Of a DNA stretch of 64,000 nucleotides, positions 1-7,574 are shown in pieces. The number at the start of each line of letters is the position of its first letter. Position 1 is the first letter of the stretch. The notes below the pieces were generated by a model. It saw only the letters and a program-made list of their open reading frames with translations. It was not told the origin of the DNA and did not search any database. Origin of the DNA: Flavobacterium sp. N2820 (lineage in GTDB: Bacteria > Bacteroidota > Bacteroidia > Flavobacteriales > Flavobacteriaceae); NCBI RefSeq assembly GCF_025947285.1, contig NZ_CP110008.1, forward strand, positions 682,001-746,000, read 5' to 3'. A program made the translations under genes and the position numbers.

Positions 1-258
1 AAAGTGGTGACCAAGTTTATGAGTGAAATTAATTTCATGAGTGCCGCCAAACAAGGTGATATTGTTGAAATTGGTTTGGATGTAGTACAATTTGGAAAAT
101 CATCGTTAGTATTAAAATGTGAAGTTCGTAACATGATGACACGTGAAAAAATCATTACCATTGAAAACATTACCATGGTAAATTTAGATGAAAATGGAAA
201 ACCAAAACCACATGGTAAAACCCAAATCGAATTTATAGAAGACCGCTTAAAAAAATAA
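1..258 (+). CDS. Acyl-CoA thioesterase, C-terminal part (partial at window edge)
   Basis: The frame is open from base 1 (K-V-V-T-K-F-M...) and ends at TAA 256-258, so only about 85 C-terminal residues are visible. Text such as VVQFGKSSLVL followed by a charged tail with KPHGKTQIEF resembles hotdog-fold acyl-CoA thioesterases of the YciA/BACH type, which hydrolyse acyl-CoA to free acid and CoA. The catalytic half lies outside the window. Family call is by resemblance; substrate unknown. Confidence 0.7.
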   Translation, partial: KVVTKFMSEINFMSAAKQGDIVEIGLDVVQFGKSSLVLKCEVRNMMTREKIITIENITMVNLDENGKPKPHGKTQIEFIEDRLKK

Positions 259-298
259 TAATTATTAGGATTAAATGGATTTGATTTCTAAAATATAT

Positions 299-358
299 AA
301 TCTGTGCTAATCTGTGAAATCTGTGGCTAAAATAGAGAAGCTGAAACGAGTTCAGCTT
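299..358. repeat. Intergenic short repeats and hairpin
   Basis: Three copies of AATCTGTG lie at 299-306, 309-316 and 318-325. They are followed by a perfect 8-bp hairpin (AAGCTGAA 338-345, TTCAGCTT 351-358, loop of five). No T-run follows, so it is not a clear terminator. The AATCTGTG word recurs in other intergenic gaps of this window (25809-25819, 29062-29073), which points to an interspersed intergenic repeat family. Confidence 0.6.
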
Positions 359-375
359 GACAAAATCTTGTAAAT

Positions 376-1044
376 ATGATAAATAAATCAACCTTAGAAT
401 TCTTAAATACACTCAAAGAAAACAACGACCGTGATTGGTTTGCTGCAAATAAAAAAGCCTTTGAAACCGAACAAAAGTTAGCCAAAACATTTTTTACATC
501 GGTAGGCGAGCAGTTGGGAAAAGTGGATAGTATCGAACGTGTTCAGATTTTTAGAATTTATCGTGATGTGCGGTTTTCAAAAGATAAAGCACCTTATAAA
601 AATCACTTCAGCGTTGGGTTTACCCGAACAAAACCAATGCTTCGTGGCGGTTATTATTTGCATATTGAACCTGGAGGAAGTTTTGTAGGTGGCGGTTTTT
701 GGGAACCCAATCCTGTCGATTTGAATCGCATTCGTAAAGAGTTTGAAATGGATGATGAAGAAATCAGAGCGATTATTGCAGATGAAACGTTCAAGAAATT
801 CTTTGGCGAATTAAAAGGCGAGGAGTTAAAAACAGCTCCAAAAGGTTTTGATAAAACGCACCCAGCGATTGATTTGATTCGCAAAAAGCAATATTTATTA
901 ACCCGAAGTTTTTCGGATAAAGAAGTTTTGGATTCTCATTTTCAAGAAGAAGTTTTAGCGACATTCAAAGCGATGCGCCCTTTTTTCGATTACATGAGCG
1001 AAGTATTGAGTACCGATTTGAATGGAGAATCTTTGTATAATTAG
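376..1044 (+). CDS. DUF2461 / TIGR02453 family protein
   Basis: A 222-residue protein. It begins with NKSTLEFLNTLKENNDRDWF and carries the RIYRDVRFSKDKAPYK motif that marks the DUF2461 family (TIGR02453), followed by HIEPGGSFVGGGFW. Length fits the family. The family is widespread in Bacteroidetes and proteobacteria, and its biochemical role is unknown. There is no signal peptide or membrane segment, so it is probably cytoplasmic. It is convergent with the next gene, with a hairpin between them. Confidence 0.9.
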   Translation: MINKSTLEFLNTLKENNDRDWFAANKKAFETEQKLAKTFFTSVGEQLGKVDSIERVQIFRIYRDVRFSKDKAPYKNHFSVGFTRTKPMLRGGYYLHIEPGGSFVGGGFWEPNPVDLNRIRKEFEMDDEEIRAIIADETFKKFFGELKGEELKTAPKGFDKTHPAIDLIRKKQYLLTRSFSDKEVLDSHFQEEVLATFKAMRPFFDYMSEVLSTDLNGESLYN

Positions 1045-1060
1045 CCAATTAGTCAATGTG

Positions 1061-1098
1061 CCGATGTGTCAATTCTTTTCTCCTCATTGACACATTGG
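1061..1098. terminator. Hairpin between convergent genes
   Basis: The arms CCGATGTGTCAAT (1061-1073) and ATTGACACATTGG (1086-1098) pair over 12 of 13 positions with a 12-base loop. It sits between convergent ends at 1044 and 1111, so it could stop transcription from both sides. No strong T-run is seen, and the word CAATGTG is repeated beside it, so it may instead be a copy of an intergenic repeat. Confidence 0.5.
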
Positions 1099-1110
1099 CC
1101 TATTGCCAAA

Positions 1111-1497
1111 TTAAATAATCTGAATTTGGCTTTTTAAACGTTCAATTAGCAAATTCATCATTCGTTTGTTGATATTAGACGAGTTTTGAATGTAATCTTT
1201 GTATTCTGAAATTGTAAACATTCCAATGATAATGCCTTTTAGCGAATTTCTAAATTTGATATCACGCTGAATGGCATTTTCAATATAAATCATTTTCTTT
1301 TCAGGAGTTAATGAAAAAAAAGCGTTTTTCTGTTTGAAGGCATAATTTCTAAAAACTTCAATAAATAAATCATTTTGAAACTTTAAAATAGGTCGAAGGG
1401 TTTGGTTTTGAAACTTTTCTTCGGAGCTCGAATTTTCAAAAATGGTTCCAATAGATTCGCCTCTAATTTCTAAAATAGCTTCATCTTTTGTTTTCAT
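1111..1497 (-). CDS. Conserved hypothetical protein (flavobacterial)
   Basis: A 128-residue soluble protein with alternating charged and aromatic residues, no signal peptide and no cysteines. Text such as TLRPILKFQNDLFIE and NKRMMNLLIERLKSQI resembles a conserved flavobacterial family of about 125 residues that is sometimes labelled glyoxalase in annotations, but I see no glyoxalase metal motif, so no function is assigned. The gene is monocistronic: it is followed by the hairpin at 1061-1098 and preceded by the terminator of the upstream channel gene. Confidence 0.65.
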   Translation of the reverse strand: MKTKDEAILEIRGESIGTIFENSSSEEKFQNQTLRPILKFQNDLFIEVFRNYAFKQKNAFFSLTPEKKMIYIENAIQRDIKFRNSLKGIIIGMFTISEYKDYIQNSSNINKRMMNLLIERLKSQIQII

Positions 1498-1530
1498 GAT
1501 GTTTTTCTTTATAGTTGTTTAAAGTTAAAA

Positions 1531-1562
1531 AAAATAACCTCCAATTTCTTGAAGGCTATTTT
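1531..1562 (-). terminator. Terminator of the MscS-type channel gene
   Basis: The arms AAAATAACCT (1531-1540) and AGGCTATTTT (1553-1562) pair apart from one G-U position. On the minus strand the hairpin is followed by a T-rich run. It lies 28 bases past the stop of the gene ending at 1590. Confidence 0.65.
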
Positions 1563-1589
1563 AAGTTATTAAGAATCAGTTGTTAATAA

Positions 1590-2825
1590 TTAACTGTTTT
1601 TAGTACTAATCGATTCAAATACTTCTAAATCAAAATAAGGAATAGATGCCATTGTATGATCAAAAATATCGGCCATAATGTGCTCATAATTAATCCATTC
1701 TTTATCTTTTGAAAAACAATATATTTCTAAAGGGATTCCGTGTTCTGTGGGTTGTAAATAGCGAACCATCAATAACATCTCCTTGTTAATTCCGGGATGC
1801 GATAAAATGTATTGATTGATGTATTTTCGGAAAAGGCCTAAATTGGTCAAATTTCTGCCGTTTACAATGTTAGATTTGTCAATGTTGTTGGCTTTATTAT
1901 ACTTATCAATATCAGCTTGTCTGTGTGAAATATACGAACTGATGTGTTGAATTTGTTTGTATTTTTCCACTTCTTCTGGTGTAACAAATTTAACCGAATG
2001 TGCTTTAATCAGCAGATGTCTTTTTATCCTACGCCCATTTGAGTTTAACATGCCGCGCCAGTTTTTGAAACTATCAGAAATTAAACTATAGGTAGGAATT
2101 GTTGTGGTTGTATTATCAAAATTTCGCACTTTAACGGTTGCTAAATTAATTTCGATTACATCACCATCTGCACCAAATTTATCCATTGTAATCCAATCAC
2201 CAATACGTACCATGTCATTCACAGAAACCTGAATACTGGCTACAAAACCAAGGATTGTATCTTTAAAAATAAGGAAAATTAAGGCTGAAATTGCTCCAAA
2301 AGTAGTTAACAATGTTTCCATTGTGGTGTTAAACATGATCAAAACAAAAGAAGTAATCCCAAAAATCCACAAAACAATCATAATTACTTGAATGTAACTA
2401 TCAATTGGCTTGTCGCTAAAACGAGGCTTGTGTTTTAAATAATCTTTAAGGGCATTAAAAATACTTCGGGTAATCCAAAGCGAAAGAATGATGATGTAGA
2501 TTTTTACACCTTTTTCAAAGAAATCCTCCCAATAGGTAAATTTACTTAAGATTACAGGAACCGTTTTGTAAATAAATAAAAGTGGGACTAAATGCGCTAT
2601 GTATTTAGCCGTTTTATTAGCTACTAAAAAATCATCAAAGCTTGACTTGGTTTTGGCAGCAATTATGGCTAAAAAAACGATAAATATTTTTTTAAAAATA
2701 AAATCTAAAAAGGCAGCAACCAGTATTAGAATAATGAGGTTGATAAACAAATTTAGGTAAAGCGAAACATCGTCGCTACAATCCATTTGTTTAAACAGTT
2801 GATATGCCCAATTAAATATTTTCAC
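1590..2825 (-). CDS. Mechanosensitive ion channel, MscS family
   Basis: A 411-residue membrane protein. About five hydrophobic segments fill residues 20-200. They are followed by the MscS beta-domain signature, with GFVASIQVSVNDMVRIGDW and GDVIEINLATVKVRNFDNT near residues 190-235, and a long soluble C-terminus of roughly 170 residues. The layout resembles the YbdG/YnaI miniconductance branch. The product is expected in the inner membrane as a homoheptamer that releases solutes on hypo-osmotic shock. It is the last gene of a minus-strand run with the DUF3817 and VTT-type genes, starting 4 bases after the DUF3817 stop. Confidence 0.9.
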   Translation of the reverse strand: MKIFNWAYQLFKQMDCSDDVSLYLNLFINLIILILVAAFLDFIFKKIFIVFLAIIAAKTKSSFDDFLVANKTAKYIAHLVPLLFIYKTVPVILSKFTYWEDFFEKGVKIYIIILSLWITRSIFNALKDYLKHKPRFSDKPIDSYIQVIMIVLWIFGITSFVLIMFNTTMETLLTTFGAISALIFLIFKDTILGFVASIQVSVNDMVRIGDWITMDKFGADGDVIEINLATVKVRNFDNTTTTIPTYSLISDSFKNWRGMLNSNGRRIKRHLLIKAHSVKFVTPEEVEKYKQIQHISSYISHRQADIDKYNKANNIDKSNIVNGRNLTNLGLFRKYINQYILSHPGINKEMLLMVRYLQPTEHGIPLEIYCFSKDKEWINYEHIMADIFDHTMASIPYFDLEVFESISTKNS

Positions 2826-2828
2826 GCT

Positions 2829-3104
2829 TTAATTTTGTAAATATTTTTTTTCTACATAAAAGGTTCCAAATGGAACAATTGATGCTAAACAAATGATTAA
2901 AAAGGTTTTAAAAGACCATTTTTGTTCGTTTTTAATCAAAATAGCAAAAGCAATGTACAAAATAAAAAGCACACCATGTGCCATACCTATGTTTTTTACA
3001 TAAATATCATTTCCACCAATATATTTCATTGGCATAGCAAAAAACAATAAGGCAAGTAAGGATAGCCCTTCTAAAAGAGCAATTGATCTAAATGATTTTA
3101 TCAT
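2829..3104 (-). CDS. DUF3817 domain small membrane protein
   Basis: 91 residues with three hydrophobic segments and the family text RSIALLEGLSLLALLF near the start, GMAHGVLFILY mid-protein and a VPFGTFYVEKKY end. DUF3817 proteins are small integral inner-membrane proteins of unknown role (YdzA-like). The start overlaps the stop of the upstream gene (ATGA, 3101-3104), a sign of translational coupling. Confidence 0.88.
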   Translation of the reverse strand: MIKSFRSIALLEGLSLLALLFFAMPMKYIGGNDIYVKNIGMAHGVLFILYIAFAILIKNEQKWSFKTFLIICLASIVPFGTFYVEKKYLQN

Positions 3105-3709
3105 GATAAAGCAGAATATATTACAAAGCCATATATAGCGAATCTAAAAAAGCGAAGTAATCCAAATAAAAAGAAATGTTTTCTAGAATAGTTAATCATT
3201 CCTGCAGCAAGACATGCGATTGCAAACGGTAAAGGCAACAAAGCTCCAACAGCGATCAAAAATCCACCCCATTTTTGCATGTTAATTACGTGTTTCTGCA
3301 TTTTCCCATATAAATATTTATTGACAGATGGGATTGCAACTATTGCCATTCCCATAAAATAAGCAATAACTCCGCCTAAATAAGAAAGAAAAGCTAAAAT
3401 GGATAAATAGAGTAGAGGTGATTCAGTATTTTTGGTCCAAGCAATAAAGATATCGGGTGGAATTAATCCTAAAACACTTTCTGATAACAAAAAGATTGAA
3501 AATATAAAAAAATCACTGAAATTTTGGGTAATGTAAACCAACCCTTCATTCAAGTTAATTACTTTATAATTTACATAAAAAAGTATAGCAACAACTACAA
3601 ATGTTGGTAAAATTGCTTTTTTCACACCTTCCCAAATAAAGGAATAAAAACCAGTGTATTTGTAATATTGATGTAATAATTTATATTTTGGTTTTTTAAC
3701 TTTTGACAT
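3101..3709 (-). CDS. VTT-domain (DedA/YqaA-like) membrane protein
   Basis: 202 residues with a basic N-terminus and about five hydrophobic segments. Segments such as LLSESVLGLIPPDIF, the glycine-rich LSYLGGVIAYFMG and the proline-bearing GALLPLPFAIACLAAGMINYS match the VTT/SNARE-associated Golgi fold seen in DedA and YqaA proteins, whose members are lipid scramblase or flippase candidates. Substrate unknown. It is the first gene of the three-gene minus-strand run down to the MscS channel. Confidence 0.75.
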   Translation of the reverse strand: MSKVKKPKYKLLHQYYKYTGFYSFIWEGVKKAILPTFVVVAILFYVNYKVINLNEGLVYITQNFSDFFIFSIFLLSESVLGLIPPDIFIAWTKNTESPLLYLSILAFLSYLGGVIAYFMGMAIVAIPSVNKYLYGKMQKHVINMQKWGGFLIAVGALLPLPFAIACLAAGMINYSRKHFFLFGLLRFFRFAIYGFVIYSALS

Positions 3710-3772
3710 GTTTTAATTTTTTTGCAAAATTAGGTGAATAGAAAATAGAAATGCGTTAAGAAAAATAAAAAA

Positions 3773-3799
3773 AATCGGTAAAAATGAATTCTACCGATT
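3773..3799 (-). terminator. Hairpin after gene 3824-4192
   Basis: AATCGGTA (3773-3780) pairs perfectly with TACCGATT (3792-3799). On the minus strand a T-rich run follows, so it is a good intrinsic terminator for the gene ending at 3824. Confidence 0.65.
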
Positions 3800-3823
3800 G
3801 ATATTATGTAAAATAGAAAAGAA

Positions 3824-4192
3824 TTAGTACGCTAGAAAAGCTTTGTTGTATTCTTTTAAATCTAATAAATTATTTTTCTTGCTTAAATCAGTGAATAAAG
3901 AAAGGAAGTAGTTTAAACTTTCTAAGTTGTTTTCTTCTGAAATATTTGCTTCAATAACAGCATCTTTTGCATCAACAGGTTCATCATCTGGAATTCCAAT
4001 AAAAAAAGCATTATTGGTTGCTAAATGTTCATAAGCTAAACGAAGCGCTTTTGTAACTACAGGATTGTTTAATTCTAAAGTAATTTCTCTAACTTTTTTT
4101 AAATCAGCAACAGCATCTTCAACAGAGAATTTATTTTGTAAAATTTCTTTTTGAATTTTTTCTATTAATTTGAGGGCTTGTTTATTTTCCAT
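3824..4192 (-). CDS. Hypothetical protein, helical, acidic
   Basis: Translation from the ATG at 4192 (MENKQALKLIEKIQ...) gives 122 residues. The frame opens 51 bases earlier, but that stretch (LIYYRKFNFANIIKYH) looks like translated upstream DNA, so I prefer the inner start. The protein is mostly predicted helix, acidic in the middle, with no cysteine, signal peptide or membrane segment. I do not recognise the family. It is a single gene divergent from the DUF294 gene at 4372. Confidence 0.6.
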   Translation of the reverse strand: MENKQALKLIEKIQKEILQNKFSVEDAVADLKKVREITLELNNPVVTKALRLAYEHLATNNAFFIGIPDDEPVDAKDAVIEANISEENNLESLNYFLSLFTDLSKKNNLLDLKEYNKAFLAY

Positions 4193-4371
4193 GTGATATT
4201 TAATAATATTTGCAAAATTAAACTTTCTATAATAGATAAGCAAGACTTTTTAAGTCTTATTTTTGTACTTTTTATTGAATTATAATATACATTATGTAAA
4301 ATAGAATTTCTAAAAAACTACTTCAATATACTAACATTAATTTGTACCTTCGTGTTGTAAATGCACTACCT

Positions 4372-6291
4372 ATGAAAAATCCAATTGCTGAACGAATAAC
4401 CGACTTTTTAAAGAATTATCCTCCATTCTCGAGTTTGAATTATCAAAATTTATTGACAATTGCTAAGAGTTGTCAAGTTTTATATTTAGAAAAAAACCAA
4501 ACACTTTTTAAAATTAACGATGCTACACATTCATTTTTTTATGTTGTGGCTTCTGGTGCTGTTGGATTGTCGGTCACTTCTGATGCAGATGATATCCTAA
4601 TTGATAAATGTGACGAAGGCGATATTTTAGGATTACGACCGTTTTTTGCAAAGAATAATTATTTAATGACAGCAAAAGCGCGTGAAGAAAGTATAATTTA
4701 TGCAATTCCTATCGAGACTTTTAAACCTTATGTGGCAGAAAACCCTGATGTTTTGAGTTTTTTATTGGAAAGTTTTGCATCAAATACCAGAAATCCTTAT
4801 GACAAAAACAACAAAGGAAAACTAATTTCTGAAAATGTTATTTATAATGATCAAAATGCCGAAATTCAATACTATCAACCCATAAAATATACCGCAAATC
4901 CAATCACCGCTTCACCTAACGACATTGTTCGTTTTGTTGCACAAACAATGGCAAGTAGTAAAATTGGAAGCATGATTATTCATCAAGATAGAAAACCAAT
5001 TGGCATTGTAACCGATAAAGATTTGCGTTCAAAAATTGCAACCGGATTATTTAGTATTGAAGTTACAATTGATAAAATCATGTCATCACCTGTAATTACT
5101 GTTGCCGATAATTTATCTATTGCCGAAGCACAAATTATGATGTTAAAACATGGTGTTTCGCATTTATGTGTTACAAAAGATGGTTCAAATGATTCTGAAA
5201 TTACAGGGATTATTACCGAACATGATATTGTAGTGGCTCAAGCAAATAATCCAGGGGTTTTATTAAAACAATGCAAAAGAGCTCAAAAATCTGCTGATTT
5301 AAAAGAAGTTAGAGAAAAATTATCTGATTTAATTCAGCATTCTTTAGATAAAAACGTACCTATTAATCATATTTCTTCTATTGTTGGTGAGATCAACTTA
5401 GCCATAACAAGTAGAGCTATCGAATTGGCCGTTGAAAAAATTGGAACTCCTCCTCCAGCCCAGTTTGCTTGGTTAAACATTGGTAGTCAAGGTAGAAAAG
5501 AACAACTATTAATGACCGATCAAGACAATGCAATTATTTTTGAAGATGTTCCAGAAGATAAATATGATGATGTTAAAAAATACTTTATAGAATTAGCTGA
5601 AAAAGTTACTAAAACATTAAATAAAGTTGGGTATGAATATTGTCCTGCAGAAATGATGGCAAGCAATCCACTTTGGTGTAAATCGGTTTCCGATTGGAAA
5701 AACCAATACAAAGGTTGGATTACTGCTCCAGGTGAAAAAGGTATTTTGATGTGTACTATATTCTTTGATTATGATTTTGTATACGGAAATGAAACTTTAG
5801 TAGATGCAATTACGAAAACCATTCAAGAAGAAACCCACGATAATCAGTTGTTTTTTGCTTATTTGGGTGCTGATGCTTTGAAAAATCCACCACCATTAGG
5901 CTTTTTCCGTCAGTTTTTAGTTGAAAGCGATGGCGAACATAAAGATACCTTTGATTTAAAAGGAAGAGCTTTAATGCCATTGATTGACGCAGCTCGAATT
6001 TTATCGTTAGGTAAAGGCATAAAAAATACAGCCAATACCATTTCGAGATATGCAAAATTAGCCGAATTAGAACCTCAAAATGCACCAATTTATGAAGCGT
6101 GTGCCGATGCTTTTGCTGAATTATTGAAGTTTAGAACGGAAGAAGGTTTGAAAAATGATTCTGATGGTAGGTATTTGAATTTAAGTGAGTTATCGAAGTT
6201 AGATAAAGTAAAACTTAAAAATGATTTTCAGCCAATACATGACATTCAAGAAGTGATTAAAAATCGTTTTCAATTAACTTATTTTACTTAA
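4372..6291 (+). CDS. cNMP-binding / CBS-pair / DUF294 nucleotidyltransferase-like signalling protein
   Basis: About 639 residues from the ATG at 4372; an in-frame ATG at 4342 lies within the likely promoter. Order of domains: a cyclic-nucleotide-binding-like beta-roll (about residues 10-130, VVASGAVGLSV), a CBS pair (about 165-290, IGIVTDKDLRSKIA and GIITEHDIV), a DUF294 nucleotidyltransferase-like domain with a GS...DxD signature (IGSQGRKEQLLMTDQDNAI, about 370-390), and the DUF294 C-terminal helical domain. The fold suggests a GlnD-like regulator sensing adenylates. In many bacteria this gene pairs with a DnaQ-like exonuclease beside acs/actP, as here (next gene 3 bases on). Direct function unproven. 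Confidence 0.88.
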   Translation: MKNPIAERITDFLKNYPPFSSLNYQNLLTIAKSCQVLYLEKNQTLFKINDATHSFFYVVASGAVGLSVTSDADDILIDKCDEGDILGLRPFFAKNNYLMTAKAREESIIYAIPIETFKPYVAENPDVLSFLLESFASNTRNPYDKNNKGKLISENVIYNDQNAEIQYYQPIKYTANPITASPNDIVRFVAQTMASSKIGSMIIHQDRKPIGIVTDKDLRSKIATGLFSIEVTIDKIMSSPVITVADNLSIAEAQIMMLKHGVSHLCVTKDGSNDSEITGIITEHDIVVAQANNPGVLLKQCKRAQKSADLKEVREKLSDLIQHSLDKNVPINHISSIVGEINLAITSRAIELAVEKIGTPPPAQFAWLNIGSQGRKEQLLMTDQDNAIIFEDVPEDKYDDVKKYFIELAEKVTKTLNKVGYEYCPAEMMASNPLWCKSVSDWKNQYKGWITAPGEKGILMCTIFFDYDFVYGNETLVDAITKTIQEETHDNQLFFAYLGADALKNPPPLGFFRQFLVESDGEHKDTFDLKGRALMPLIDAARILSLGKGIKNTANTISRYAKLAELEPQNAPIYEACADAFAELLKFRTEEGLKNDSDGRYLNLSELSKLDKVKLKNDFQPIHDIQEVIKNRFQLTYFT

Positions 6292-6294
6292 GAT

Positions 6295-6903
6295 ATGGCG
6301 TTCAATTGGTTTAAGAAAATAGTTAAAGATCATCCTAAATTTTGGGAAACCTATCTTACTTATTTTGATGAAAATCAAGATAAAAAGAAACGATTTGTTG
6401 TTTTTGATTGCGAAACAACTGGTTTAGATTACAAATCAGACCGAATTTTATCTATTGGTGCAGTAGCCATTGAAAACAATCAAATAATTGTTGGAGATTT
6501 TATGGAAGTGTTTTTACAACAAGACATTTTTAAAGCAGAATCGGTGCCTATTCATGGTATTTTAAAAGATGGAAAGGAAGAAAAAATTGTGGAAGCCGAA
6601 GCCATTATTCGTTTTTTAGAATTTATTAAAGATGCCACCTTAGTTGGCCATCACGTTGATTTTGATATCGAAATGATTAATCAAGGTTTAGCACGATTGG
6701 ATGTTGGAAAACTAAAAAATCAAGCGATGGATACTGATGTTATGTATCAGAAATTAAAATATTTACCTCAAGAACAACACAATTCTTTAGATGAATTATG
6801 TGATATCTATAAAATCAGAAAATCGGATCGACATACAGCAAGTGGCGATGCGTTTATTACCGCTTTATTGTTTTTAAAACTAAAGAAAAAATTAGAGATT
6901 TAA
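6295..6903 (+). CDS. DnaQ-like 3'-5' exonuclease
   Basis: 202 residues of DEDDh exonuclease type. Exo I is FVVFDCETTGLDY (about residues 33-45), Exo II falls in the LVGHHVDFDIEMI region and Exo III in DRHTASGDAF. It resembles the polymerase III epsilon family but has no polymerase partner here. It starts three bases after the DUF294 gene and must be co-transcribed. That pairing recurs beside acetate genes in many genomes, so a role in nucleotide or nucleic-acid turnover linked to acetate signalling is possible but not shown. Confidence 0.88.
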   Translation: MAFNWFKKIVKDHPKFWETYLTYFDENQDKKKRFVVFDCETTGLDYKSDRILSIGAVAIENNQIIVGDFMEVFLQQDIFKAESVPIHGILKDGKEEKIVEAEAIIRFLEFIKDATLVGHHVDFDIEMINQGLARLDVGKLKNQAMDTDVMYQKLKYLPQEQHNSLDELCDIYKIRKSDRHTASGDAFITALLFLKLKKKLEI

Positions 6904-6912
6904 TTCCAAAAA

Positions 6913-7524
6913 ATGCAAAACGATTGGGCTTACTTGGAAAAATATGCTTTAGATAATAAGCATTTACTAAAACAGCATAATGATGGCAACCGAATTGTTT
7001 TTATTGGTGATTCGATAACCGAATTTTGGGAACGCTACGATTCGATGTTCTTTAGTCAAAATACTTATATCAATAGAGGTATTAGTAGCCAAACCACTTC
7101 ACAAATTTTAGAACGTTTTCAAAAAGATGTTATTGATTTACAGCCTAAAAGTGTAATTATTTTAGCAGGAATTAATGATATTGCAGAAAATAATGGTCCA
7201 ATTTCCATAGAAGAAATCATGAATAATATTGTTTCAATGGTTGAGAAATCATTAAAAAATAATATTGAAGTATTGCTTTGCTCAGTACTTCCTGCAAATA
7301 ATTTTTATTGGAATCCCAAAATTCAGCCAATTGAGAAAATCATCCAACTCAATCAAATGATAAAGGCTTACTCTTTAGTTAAACAAATAAAATACGTTGA
7401 TTATTATACTCAAATGGTTGATGAGAATCTAGGTTTAGATAAAAAATATACGGATGATGGAGTTCATCCAAATTTAGAGGGTTATTTAAAAATGAAAAGT
7501 ATATTTGAATTTTATTTAAAATAA
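6913..7524 (+). CDS. SGNH/GDSL-type hydrolase
   Basis: 203 residues without a signal peptide. Block I is VFIGDSITEFWE (nucleophile Ser near residue 36), block II the glycine in NRGISSQTT, block III GINDI (Asn), and block V DGVHPNLEGY carries the catalytic Asp and His. This is a complete SGNH set. Family members are esterases, lysophospholipases or acetylhydrolases, and the substrate cannot be read. It lies nine bases after the exonuclease and probably ends that three-gene unit at the following terminator. Confidence 0.9.
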   Translation: MQNDWAYLEKYALDNKHLLKQHNDGNRIVFIGDSITEFWERYDSMFFSQNTYINRGISSQTTSQILERFQKDVIDLQPKSVIILAGINDIAENNGPISIEEIMNNIVSMVEKSLKNNIEVLLCSVLPANNFYWNPKIQPIEKIIQLNQMIKAYSLVKQIKYVDYYTQMVDENLGLDKKYTDDGVHPNLEGYLKMKSIFEFYLK

Positions 7525-7525
7525 A

Positions 7526-7555
7526 AAAAACTGCTCCATTACTGAAGCAGTTTTT
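7526..7555. terminator. Bidirectional intrinsic terminator
   Basis: A perfect 10-bp stem (AAAAACTGCT 7526-7535, AGCAGTTTTT 7546-7555) with a T-run on either strand. It separates the convergent hydrolase gene and acs. Confidence 0.9.
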
Positions 7556-7574
7556 AACCAATAAAACTAAAAAA

